Assembly (NCBI RefSeq): GCF_040801915.1
Contig: NZ_JBFMIA010000011.1
Span: 35,331-99,330 of the forward strand
Direction: 5' to 3'
DNA: 64,000 nucleotides
Origin: Jeotgalibacillus marinus
Lineage (GTDB): Bacteria; Bacillota; Bacilli; Bacillales; Jeotgalibacillaceae
The notes below the pieces were generated by a model. It did not search any database and was not told the DNA's origin. It worked only from the letters and a program-made list of their open reading frames with translations. Positions 8,898 through 16,109 of this stretch are shown here, one piece after another. Both the position numbers and the translations under genes were made by a program. How positions within the stretch are numbered: position 1 is the stretch's first letter; each line of letters starts with the position of its first letter.

Positions 8898-10169
8898 ATG
8901 ATAGAAAATACCGTACAATCTCTCAAAATGGAACGAGAGCAGCCTTTTTGTGCCTATGTATATGATTTATCGAAACTTCGTTCCCATGTAAATAAAATAA
9001 TGACAACCCTCCCATCAACATGTCAATTATTTTATGCTGTTAAGGCTAATTCAGATGAAACGCTACTAAAAACGTTAGCTCCAATTGTTCGTGGGTTTGA
9101 AGTAGCTTCTCTAGGAGAGATTGAGAAAGTACGCGCTGTGGATAAAAAAATTCCAATTCTTTTCGGTGGTCCCGGGAAAACAAAAGAAGAGATTGAAGGG
9201 GCCATTCACCATGGAGTTTCCTTTCTTCATGTTGAAAGTATCTATGAATTACAGATGGTTAATCACATTGCTAGTGAAAAAGAGACAACCGTATCGATAT
9301 TGCTACGTGTTAATCTGCGAAGATCCGTTCCAAACGCACAACTGAAAATGGCGGGTGTACCGACACAATTTGGAATTGATGAAGCAGAAATCCCCATTGC
9401 GATTGCTTTAGCAAAAAGTTTGCCAAACATAAAGATCCATGGTTTTCATTTTCATGCCATGTCTAACAATGTTGACTCTAAAACTCATGCCGACTTTGTG
9501 AACCATTGTTTTGATAGGGCAGAAACATGGGAGGGGAAGTTTGATATAGACATTTCCTACATAAATGTTGGTGGAGGTATGGGAATCAATTACAAGGAAT
9601 TAGAACATCAGTTTAATTGGGACGATTTTACGAAGCGCTTAAAGAAAATTTTAGATAAACGAAATCATTCTAATTGGCAGGTGTTTTTTGAATGTGGGCG
9701 CTATATCACATCATCGTGTGGTTACTATGCAGTAGAGATATTGGATATTAAAAAAAATCATGGTCATTATTTTTGTATCATTCGTGGGGGAAGTCATCAC
9801 TTTAGACTTCCGGCAGCTTGGAAACAAAATCACCCTTTTACAATAATTCCAATAGAAAATTGGTCGTATCCATTCAAACGTCCTGAAGTAAACGAGACTC
9901 TTATTACTGTAGCAGGGGAGTTATGTACCCCCAATGACGTACTAGCGAAGGAAGTATTCGTTTCACGGCTGAGAGTTGGCGATATTCTCCTTTTTAGTTA
10001 TGCTGGTGCGTATGGATGGTCTATTTCTCATCATGATTTTCTCAGCCATCCTCACCCAGAACAATTATACATACAAATTGAATCTATTAATAGTTCTGAG
10101 GGGAAATTGGAAGAGACAAGCGATGATGGTATTCATTCTTTTGTTGATCCGTTGATCCTGAAAGGCTGA
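8898..10169 (+). CDS. PLP-dependent decarboxylase, SbnH-like
   Basis: 423 residues of fold-type III (DAP/ornithine decarboxylase superfamily). The PLP lysine is in FYAVKANSDETLL (about residue 50). GFHFHAMSNN, the phosphate-binding YINVGGGMGINY, FECGRYITSSCGYY, the catalytic-cysteine loop GELCTPNDVLA and the terminal YAGAYGWSISHHDFLSHPHP follow. The last motif and general sequence resemble Staphylococcus SbnH, which decarboxylates a citryl-diaminopropionate intermediate, and Francisella FslC, an ornithine decarboxylase for rhizoferrin. Last gene of the operon, 25 bp after the exporter. It probably supplies or trims the diamine part of the siderophore. No Dap-forming enzymes (SbnA/SbnB) or SbnG-type citrate synthase are in the window, so ornithine or lysine may be the amine donor. 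Confidence 0.9.
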   Translation: MIENTVQSLKMEREQPFCAYVYDLSKLRSHVNKIMTTLPSTCQLFYAVKANSDETLLKTLAPIVRGFEVASLGEIEKVRAVDKKIPILFGGPGKTKEEIEGAIHHGVSFLHVESIYELQMVNHIASEKETTVSILLRVNLRRSVPNAQLKMAGVPTQFGIDEAEIPIAIALAKSLPNIKIHGFHFHAMSNNVDSKTHADFVNHCFDRAETWEGKFDIDISYINVGGGMGINYKELEHQFNWDDFTKRLKKILDKRNHSNWQVFFECGRYITSSCGYYAVEILDIKKNHGHYFCIIRGGSHHFRLPAAWKQNHPFTIIPIENWSYPFKRPEVNETLITVAGELCTPNDVLAKEVFVSRLRVGDILLFSYAGAYGWSISHHDFLSHPHPEQLYIQIESINSSEGKLEETSDDGIHSFVDPLILKG

Positions 10170-10240
10170 AGTTATCTTTCAAAAGAGTTAGAATGAGTCT
10201 TTACTATCATTGTCTTGGGGTCTACTAATGATAGGCAGTC

Positions 10241-10273
10241 AGCCCCCCTATATACACAGTATATAGGGGGGCT
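10241..10273 (+). terminator. Perfect 15-bp hairpin at the siderophore operon end
   Basis: AGCCCCCCTATATAC (10241-10255), loop ACA, GTATATAGGGGGGCT (10259-10273): perfectly symmetric, 71 bp after the decarboxylase stop. It looks like a bidirectional terminator shared originally with the convergent uptake operon. What follows is TTAAAAC rather than a T-tract, and 13 bp of the right arm recur at 12236-12248, suggesting that an insertion separated the hairpin from its original downstream sequence. Confidence 0.75.
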
Positions 10274-10280
10274 TTAAAAC

Positions 10281-10384
10281 AAAGTTTGATAATTTATAAA
10301 AAAGTCTGATCGTTTAAAACAAAGTTTGATAATTTATAAAAAAGTCTGATCGTTTATAATAAAGTTTGATAATTTGTAAAAAGT
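10281..10384 (+). repeat. Tandem 40-bp repeat built of 20-bp half-units
   Basis: Five consecutive 20-bp units begin at 10281, 10301, 10321, 10341 and 10361, each starting AAAGTTTGAT or AAAGTCTGAT and alternating between two types, so the perfect period is 40 bp. Twenty bp is two helical turns, as expected of a protein-binding array. They lie just inside the left direct repeat of the candidate element, where transposase-binding arrays of Tn7- or Mu-like elements would be. The rest of 10385-10853 holds only a possible ssb remnant. Confidence 0.85.
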
Positions 10385-10432
10385 CAGGAACATGATACCA
10401 ATATACTATCATTTAGATGATATATTTCAGTG

Positions 10433-10522
10433 TCACTTCCATTCTATTCTATTTAAATTTTCATTCACTACCTCAGTAACAAATACACGCTGTCCAGCTT
10501 GACCACGAAATTTAAGAAATTC
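10433..10522 (-). pseudogene. Possible ssb C-terminal OB-fold remnant
   Basis: On the minus strand a 29-codon frame ending at a TGA (10433-10435) reads EFLKFRGQAGQRVFVTEVVN then ENLNRIEWK. The core GQRVFVTEVV matches the last beta strand region of bacterial single-stranded DNA-binding proteins as I remember them. No start, no N-terminal OB-fold and no acidic tail are found. It is probably a decayed fragment within the inserted segment; the match is short. Confidence 0.35.
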
Positions 10523-10853
10523 GCCTCTTGGTTGACGTTAGTCTTGTTTTGTTGACCCTCTAAGTACACTGAGCGGGTTAGATCGTCACGCTCACGCCTC
10601 ATTTTCATTTCCTGCGTCACTTCTCTACGCCCTCTATAATCGTCTTTAAATGCGTCTGCTCATCTGCTAATAGCAGCCAATTAATAGACATGATCCGACA
10701 AAAAATTGGTCAATTTCATAAGTGTAACATTTTTTACTGAAGTGACTATTGCAAAGTCTAGTATTTTATTTAATTTTTGCTATTTTACTGAAATTTTTTT
10801 GGTAGAATAGATTCTAGTAAAAGATTTAAGTTGTTGGAGAAAGGAAGTGCTTC

Positions 10854-11876
10854 ATGAAAAAAGTGCGACTGTTTTCAAGTAAGAAAATGAGACCGAAATG
10901 GTGGATTACGTTAGCTGTGACCTCCACCATTTTAGTGGGAGCATCACTTGGTACATTGAGTATGTATAATTGGTCCTTTAACCAAGCGATACAAGGATTA
11001 TTTCACACTACAAAACAGCCATCTGTAGAAGTTGCCGCAGTGGAAGACAAGGAACAACCTGCTCCTTCAGATGAAGGTCCTTTAGCTGATAATGAAAAAG
11101 GTCCAAGATTGTCTAAGGTGACAAAAACTGAAACGCCAGACCCTGCTGAAGAAGAACTAGATGATGTGACACCATCAGCAGAAGAGGAAGACGAAGAAAC
11201 ACCAGAAACGATTGTGGAACCAGCTCCTTCAAAGGATAATGAAAAAAATCCAACATCTCCTGAAGAAGATGAAACGCCTGATCCTTCTGAAGATGAACTA
11301 GATGATATAACACCACCAACAAAAGAGGAAGACAAAAAAACACCAGAAACGATTGTAGAACCAACCTATGTGCAAGGGGTACTTATTTCGAATAAGCAAT
11401 ACCCTCTTCCTGCTACCTATGCTCCTGGTGAGAGCGCAGAAGCAAGAGGATCATTTGCAGCAATGAGAACAGCAGCAGCTACGGAAGGTTTTGATTTAAT
11501 CGCATTTAGTACCTATCGATCTTATGACCATCAAGTTGGTTTGTACCAGCGCTATGTGGATCAATACGGTCAATCTGCAGCTGATCGCTTTAGTGCGCAA
11601 CCAGGCTATTCAGAGCACCAAACTGGCTTAGCCTTTGATATAGGTGAAGTTGGTCAAGAAGCTCATTGGGCGGAAGACAGCTTTAAAGATACAGCAACAG
11701 CAAAATGGCTAAATGAAAACGCTCATGATTTTGGTTTTATCTTACGATATCCTCCAGGCAAAGAACACATCACTGGATATCAATATGAATCCTGGCATTT
11801 TCGCTATTTAGGGGTAGATCTGGCTACAAAAGTTTATAATAGTGGTTTAACGTTGGAAGAATATTTAAATATATAA
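10854..11876 (+). CDS. Membrane-anchored D,D-carboxypeptidase, VanY/M15B family
   Basis: 340 residues. One N-terminal membrane anchor (about 17-37), an acidic Pro/Glu linker (55-170) and a zinc peptidase domain (175-340). Zinc and catalytic residues appear in SEHQTGLAFD (His255, Asp262) and ESWHFRYLG (Glu312, His315), the normal M15B set; YRSYDHQ and the RYPPGKEHITGY loop also fit. The enzyme would remove the terminal D-Ala of peptidoglycan stem peptides outside the cell. The linker holds two similar copies of a 30-residue unit (94-123 and 141-170, both ending TPETIVEP). RBS is GGAGAAAGGAAG before ATG 10854. It is alone between two convergent iron operons, inside the candidate inserted element, with its own terminator. 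Confidence 0.9.
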   Translation: MKKVRLFSSKKMRPKWWITLAVTSTILVGASLGTLSMYNWSFNQAIQGLFHTTKQPSVEVAAVEDKEQPAPSDEGPLADNEKGPRLSKVTKTETPDPAEEELDDVTPSAEEEDEETPETIVEPAPSKDNEKNPTSPEEDETPDPSEDELDDITPPTKEEDKKTPETIVEPTYVQGVLISNKQYPLPATYAPGESAEARGSFAAMRTAAATEGFDLIAFSTYRSYDHQVGLYQRYVDQYGQSAADRFSAQPGYSEHQTGLAFDIGEVGQEAHWAEDSFKDTATAKWLNENAHDFGFILRYPPGKEHITGYQYESWHFRYLGVDLATKVYNSGLTLEEYLNI

Positions 11877-11881
11877 GATTC

Positions 11882-11920
11882 AAAAACCTGCCGAAGACGA
11901 TGTACTTGGCAGGTTTTTTA
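11882..11920 (+). terminator. Terminator of the VanY-like gene
   Basis: AAAAACCTGCC pairs with GGCAGGTTTTTT across a 15-nt loop, starting 6 bp after the stop codon. Classic intrinsic terminator. Confidence 0.88.
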
Positions 11921-11981
11921 GTGAAACTTTTTTCTTTTTCAAATTAAAATGGTATTATGCGAGTTTATGTGGATTTGAAAT

Positions 11982-12040
11982 AAAGTCGTACCGTCTTTAA
12001 AAAGATGTACCGTTTTGAATAAAGTTTAACCGATTTAGCA
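11982..12040. repeat. Three 19-20-bp repeats near the element's right end
   Basis: AAAGTCGTACCGTCTTTAA (11982), AAAGATGTACCGTTTTGAAT (12001) and AAAGTTTAACCGATTTAGCA (12021) are head-to-tail variants with consensus AAAG then ACCG. They share the AAAG start and 20-bp pitch with the left array at 10281-10384. Oppositely oriented copies of AAAGTTTGATCA occur at about 12089-12100 and 12211-12222. The arrangement resembles asymmetric transposon ends but no known family could be assigned. Confidence 0.6.
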
Positions 12041-12130
12041 GGGGGATCTTGAAGAAAACGTTGCTGTAGAAAGGTTTATGAAAAGTTCTGATCAAACTTT
12101 TTTATAAAAATTATATACTAATTCACAAGA

Positions 12131-12176
12131 AAAGAATCCATTTTGATCAATCTTTTTTCAAAATGGATTCTTTTTA
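12131..12176. repeat. Dispersed terminator-like hairpin, copy A
   Basis: AAAGAATCCATTTTGA pairs with TCAAAATGGATTCTTT, followed by TT on the plus strand and preceded by A-rich sequence, so it can act in both directions. The same element, reverse-complemented and nearly identical, lies at 30731-30774. Both copies contain TTGATCAA in the loop region. Confidence 0.75.
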
Positions 12177-12269
12177 TTAATCATAAATATTTGGTTTTGT
12201 GAGGTGTTTTTGATCAAACTTTATTGCAAAGCAACATATAGGGGGGCTGTTAGTATACTGTTTATAAAG

Positions 12270-13058
12270 TTACAATCTTTCTATTCGTGCGCGCTTATGA
12301 TTACGAACGATTGGGCATATTTTACAAAAATTATCTTTGTCTCCAACTAAATACGAATAACAACAGGTTGTACGTTTGAGAACTGTTTGATTATTTTGTT
12401 CAATGTGTTGTTTTGAATTGTTATATATTAAAAATGGATTTTGATCGTATGAGCCAAATAAAGAGCTTGTCGCCTTTTTCAATATATAGTGGAAATCATT
12501 AGCAATCGTGTGGTGAAAGCCGCTAAACTGTGAATCGTCTAAGAGGTTTTGGTACATCCATCGAATGTAAATGTAAAGGTTTTCCCACATGATTTTTTTT
12601 GATAACTTAGTAGTCCTATTTATTTGGGTAAATAATAGATCAACATGATCAGCAAAAACTTGCTTTAGTATATCATCTCTCCATTTGAGTCGATTTAAAT
12701 CAGAAGCTTCTTCTATTACTAAATTATCAAGTTTAAAAGAGGGGAGCCATAAGACATCAGATTCTTCTAATGTTTCAACAGAGATGTTGTTAATTGAAAA
12801 ATCAACTCGTTTATTAAGTGCACTCATTGAATAAAGAGCAATAAGTATTGCGAAGCTGTATCTTTTCACAAAAAGGGAGGCAGCTACCATAACGTTAGCT
12901 GATTTGATTTTTTCTTTTAAGTGAACCAAAAACGTATATAACTGTTGTTCATCTAGTAAGTCTACAGTTGGAATGGACAATACAGATGGTTTGGTTTTCA
13001 CCGTTAATCGATATTTTTTCTCTAAAACTTTTAGTTCCTCATGAGTAAATGAATTCAT
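12270..13058 (-). CDS. FhuF-like ferric siderophore reductase
   Basis: 262 residues. The C-terminus carries four cysteines in the pattern CC-x11-C-xx-C (Cys232, 233, 245, 248; TTCCYSYLV and FCKICP), the [2Fe-2S] site of FhuF-family reductases. These release iron from imported ferric siderophores in the cytoplasm. The N-terminal 200 residues are weakly conserved, as usual for the family. It overlaps the upstream ATPase gene by 20 bp and is the last gene of the leftward uptake operon. Alternatives are few given the cysteine pattern and the neighbours. Its terminator appears split by the inserted segment: only half a hairpin (12236-12248) follows it. Confidence 0.85.
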   Translation of the reverse strand: MNSFTHEELKVLEKKYRLTVKTKPSVLSIPTVDLLDEQQLYTFLVHLKEKIKSANVMVAASLFVKRYSFAILIALYSMSALNKRVDFSINNISVETLEESDVLWLPSFKLDNLVIEEASDLNRLKWRDDILKQVFADHVDLLFTQINRTTKLSKKIMWENLYIYIRWMYQNLLDDSQFSGFHHTIANDFHYILKKATSSLFGSYDQNPFLIYNNSKQHIEQNNQTVLKRTTCCYSYLVGDKDNFCKICPIVRNHKRARIERL

Positions 13059-13869
13059 GATGTTTTTTCACCTCATTCATAATGTGTCTACCCTTGCCAT
13101 GAGGAATACACATAGGGGTTCCAAATAGTGGGTCAGCTGTCACGTCACAATTCATATTAAAGACGTCTTTGACTAACTTAGGATTAATCATTTGTTCTGG
13201 TTTTCCATAAGCAAACACTTTTTTATCTTTAATAGCGATAAGATGATGAGAATAACGGAAAGCTAAATTTAAATCATGGAGAACCATCACAATCGTTCGA
13301 CCTTCATTTTCATTGAGTTCAAATAATAGGTCTAAAATTTCAATTTGGTGGGTCAAATCTAGATAAGTAGTGGGCTCATCAAGCAAAATTATATCTGTAT
13401 CCTGTGCTAAAGTCATAGCGATCCAGGCACGCTGCCTTTGACCACCTGACAATGAGTCTACTAATCGATCGGCAAGTTCTTTCATACCTGTGGCTTGCAG
13501 CGCCCGATTTACGAGTTCCTCGTCTTCTTCCGACCATTGACGATACCATGTTTGATACGGATAACGCCCTTGTTTTACTAATTGTAAGACAGTTAGTCCT
13601 TCTGGAGCAATCGGACCTTGTGGTAAAATGGCTAAACGCCTGGCAATTTCCTTTGTAGGAAGTTTTGATATCGAGTCTTGTTCAATTAAAATGGAACCGG
13701 ATTGGGGTTTTAACAAACGGGCTAATGAACGGAGTATCGTCGATTTCCCACAACCATTACTTCCGATAAATACTGTTATTGCTTTCTTTGGAATCGCTAT
13801 ATCCAAGTCATCTATAATAATAGTATCTCCATACGACAATGTTAGTGACTTTGTTTCTAATGCTCTCAT
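13039..13869 (-). CDS. Siderophore ABC importer ATPase (FecE/FhuC type)
   Basis: 276 residues. Walker A GSNGCGKST at about 35-43, Q-loop ILPQGP, signature LSGGQRQRAWIA, Walker B IILLDEPTTYLDL and H-loop VLHDLN are all present. This is the nucleotide-binding subunit powering a FecCD-type ferric siderophore permease. It lies 16 bp after the second permease and overlaps the reductase gene, so these genes are translated together. The specificity is set by the binding protein at 16110, not here. Length and motif order are standard for FhuC, FepC or YusV proteins. Confidence 0.94.
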   Translation of the reverse strand: MRALETKSLTLSYGDTIIIDDLDIAIPKKAITVFIGSNGCGKSTILRSLARLLKPQSGSILIEQDSISKLPTKEIARRLAILPQGPIAPEGLTVLQLVKQGRYPYQTWYRQWSEEDEELVNRALQATGMKELADRLVDSLSGGQRQRAWIAMTLAQDTDIILLDEPTTYLDLTHQIEILDLLFELNENEGRTIVMVLHDLNLAFRYSHHLIAIKDKKVFAYGKPEQMINPKLVKDVFNMNCDVTADPLFGTPMCIPHGKGRHIMNEVKKHHEFIYS

Positions 13870-13884
13870 TTTGTTCGCTCCTTT

Positions 13885-14940
13885 TTAACCGTTTCGTTGT
13901 TTATATAAGAGATAAATAAAATAAGGCGCTCCAATGATTGCTGTAAATACACCAGCTGGTACTTCAATAGGTAGGAAGAATGTTCGTCCGATTGAATCAG
14001 CTATTAGTACTAAAATAGCCCCAATAAGACATGATAACGGAAGTAATGCTCCAAACGAGGAACCAACAAGTTTTCTCGCGATATGTGGGGCCATTAGCCC
14101 AACAAATCCAATACCTCCAGCAAATGCAACTGCACTTCCGATAAAAGCAGAACTTATTAGCAATAATAGAAAACGCTGTTTTTGTATGTGTGTACCCACT
14201 CCAATTGCAATTTCTTCTCCCAACTCTTGAACATTAATATTTCTTATCATTACAATAGTAATAAGCAGTAGGGTTATTGTAATAGGAGTCAAAACCCAGA
14301 CATTCGTCCAACTGGAACCGTAAACAGATCCTGTTATCCAAACATTTGCTTGACTTGCTTGATAGATTGGGCCAATCAGCATAAACATTGTAGTCAATGC
14401 TTTCGTTAATGCCCACATACTGATACCGATTAAAACAAGACGCATAGGAGATAAGCCATTTTTCCATGCTAATATGTACAACAAAAAAGTTACAACTGAA
14501 GCTCCGATAAAAGCACTTAGCGGTAGCCATTGAATGCTAACAGTTAGAGCATTATTTTCATCACTAAAAATCGCTAAAAACAATACAACTGCTACTGAAG
14601 CTCCGCCTGTAATACCAATTATATCTGGAGATGCTAAAGGGTTCCTAACAACAGCTTGTAAGATAGCTCCAGATGCAGCAAGGCTCATACCAACTAGGAT
14701 AGCGATCAAGATTCTAGGCATACGAAATGAATGAACGATTAATTGTTCATAGGCATTCCCTTGTCCGCCCAATATATTAACCACTCGCAATGGTTGTAAA
14801 AATTGCTCTCCCATCCCGCAACTTACTAGGAATACCAATAATAATATAAAGAGAAAGATGCTATTCACCCAAATGGCCTTTCGATCAAGTAAAATCGACA
14901 CATTCTTTTTTTTAAGTCGTAGAGAAAAATATTTATTCAT
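13885..14940 (-). CDS. FecCD-family siderophore permease, subunit 2
   Basis: 351 residues with 9-10 membrane helices and a basic N-terminus. Family motifs are RMPRILIAILVGMSLAASGAIL, RNPLASPDIIGITGGAS, and near the end GFVGLMAPHIARKLVG, the cytoplasmic coupling loop that meets the ATPase. Together with the 14937-15941 protein it forms the membrane channel (FhuG- or FepG-like position). The start codon overlaps the upstream stop by 4 bp and is preceded by a perfect AAAGGAGGA. Cytoplasmic membrane. Confidence 0.93.
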   Translation of the reverse strand: MNKYFSLRLKKKNVSILLDRKAIWVNSIFLFILLLVFLVSCGMGEQFLQPLRVVNILGGQGNAYEQLIVHSFRMPRILIAILVGMSLAASGAILQAVVRNPLASPDIIGITGGASVAVVLFLAIFSDENNALTVSIQWLPLSAFIGASVVTFLLYILAWKNGLSPMRLVLIGISMWALTKALTTMFMLIGPIYQASQANVWITGSVYGSSWTNVWVLTPITITLLLITIVMIRNINVQELGEEIAIGVGTHIQKQRFLLLLISSAFIGSAVAFAGGIGFVGLMAPHIARKLVGSSFGALLPLSCLIGAILVLIADSIGRTFFLPIEVPAGVFTAIIGAPYFIYLLYKQRNG

Positions 14941-15941
14941 GATTTATATCCTCCTTTACGAGCAATGTAAATAAAAAATGGCGTACCAATAAATGCTGTC
15001 ATCACTCCAACTGGTACCTCCTCGGGCATAATTATGTAGCGAGCCCCAATATCAGCCAGTAATAGCAATATACCTCCTAAAACACCGCAATAAGGCAAAA
15101 TCCAGCGAAAATCAGTCCCCACCAATGTGCGGACGATATGAGGAACAATAATTCCTACAAAACCAATTGGACCCGCTACTGCTACAGAACCACCAGCAAG
15201 TAAAACGAAGCAAACCGTCATGGTCAAATTGACTGTTCCAGTCTGAAGGCCTAATCCTTTGGCTACATCTTCACCCATCGTTAAAACATTAATTTTTGGT
15301 GAGATAGATAAGGCCAAAATTGTGGCAACCAATAGATAAGGAAGAACGGCAAGGAGGATATCCAAATCTCTTCCTTGAACGGAGCCAGCAAGCCAAAATA
15401 GTGCTTGATCAAGTGCTGATTCGTCCATTACTAACAGTCCCTGAGTCAAGGAAGAAAACAACGCCGCAATCGCAGCGCCTGCAAGTATTAATTTCATTGG
15501 AGTGGAACCTGCATTTCCCATCCCGCTGAAAAAATACACGATACAGGAAGCAAATGCTGCACCTGCAAATGCAATCCAAGTAAACGCCTGCAACGAACTA
15601 ATTGAATAAAACATTAATGCGACCACAATAAAAAAGCTCGCACCAGCATTGATTCCAATAATATCAGGTGAAGCAAGTGGATTTTTCATTAATACTTGCA
15701 TAAGTGCACCTGCAATTGCTAGGCTACTTCCGATTGCAACACCAATTAATGCTCTCGGAAGACGAACTTGTTGAATAATAATATGTTCATTGGAACCGTC
15801 GAAATGTTGGAACGCTTCAATAGCTGTTTGTATACTTGTATTCGTATATCCAAGGACAATACTAAGTCCCATACATATAAGTAATATACATATACTTCCT
15901 ATCAATCCAAAAGTTTTTCCCCTATTATTTTTTAGTAGCAT
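14937..15941 (-). CDS. FecCD-family siderophore permease, subunit 1
   Basis: 334 residues, 9-10 membrane helices. Motifs: RLPRALIGVAIGSSLAIAGA, KNPLASPDIIGINAGAS, GFVGIIVPHIVRTLVG. First gene of the leftward uptake operon, with GAGGGAG a few bases before its ATG. Pairs with the following permease as a heterodimer, as in FepDG or FeuBC. Regulated by Fur through the box at 16018-16032 just upstream of its promoter. The paralogue downstream shares about the same core motifs, so the two probably arose by duplication, as is general in this family. Confidence 0.93.
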   Translation of the reverse strand: MLLKNNRGKTFGLIGSICILLICMGLSIVLGYTNTSIQTAIEAFQHFDGSNEHIIIQQVRLPRALIGVAIGSSLAIAGALMQVLMKNPLASPDIIGINAGASFFIVVALMFYSISSLQAFTWIAFAGAAFASCIVYFFSGMGNAGSTPMKLILAGAAIAALFSSLTQGLLVMDESALDQALFWLAGSVQGRDLDILLAVLPYLLVATILALSISPKINVLTMGEDVAKGLGLQTGTVNLTMTVCFVLLAGGSVAVAGPIGFVGIIVPHIVRTLVGTDFRWILPYCGVLGGILLLLADIGARYIIMPEEVPVGVMTAFIGTPFFIYIARKGGYKS

Positions 15942-15982
15942 CGCTTACTTCTCCCTCAATTTTCCGATTTCTCTATAAATGA

Positions 15983-16032
15983 AGTGTAGGAGATGAAAAA
16001 AAAAATGTCAATGATTTTGATAATCATTTTCA
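15983..16032 (-). promoter_or_regulatory. Fur box and promoter for the leftward uptake operon
   Basis: On the minus strand TTGACA (16011-16006) and TACACT (15988-15983) are 17 bp apart. The Fur box TGATAATCATTTTCA (16018-16032) lies directly upstream of the -35 element, matching the 7-1-7 consensus with one change. Confidence 0.85.
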
Positions 16033-16040
16033 ATTAGTCG

Positions 16041-16095
16041 TTGACAGGGAGATTTAAATTTTATAACATCTAATTGTAAATGAAAATCATTATCA
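16041..16095 (+). promoter_or_regulatory. Promoter and Fur box for the binding-protein gene
   Basis: TTGACA (16041-16046) and TAACAT (16064-16069) are 17 bp apart. TGAAAATCATTATCA (16081-16095), a near-perfect Fur box, covers the expected start of transcription and ends where the ribosome binding site AAGGAG begins. Confidence 0.83.
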
Positions 16096-16109
16096 AGGAG
16101 AGGGATTAT

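Larger units (their letters stand above)
10261..12248. mobile_element. Candidate inserted element bounded by 13-bp direct repeats
   Basis: ATATAGGGGGGCT occurs at 10261-10273, as the right arm of a terminator hairpin, and again in direct orientation at 12236-12248, where it has no pairing partner. The 1962 bp between (10274-12235) has 20-bp repeats just inside the left end, AAAGTTTGATCA-type motifs in opposite orientation near the right end, a D,D-carboxypeptidase gene and a possible ssb fragment, but no transposase. The simplest reading is a cargo-bearing, non-autonomous or decayed transposon or integrated element that entered the terminator between the convergent siderophore operons. A 13-bp duplication is long for a transposase, so site-specific recombination is an alternative. 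Confidence 0.5.

Noticed and set aside
10281..10384. CRISPR array
   Set aside because: The repeats are contiguous 20-bp units without spacers, and no cas genes are present.
11003..11335. Serine/valine-rich minus-strand frame opposite the carboxypeptidase linker
   Set aside because: Low-complexity shadow of the acidic repeat linker (GAA/GAC codons read backwards give Ser runs).
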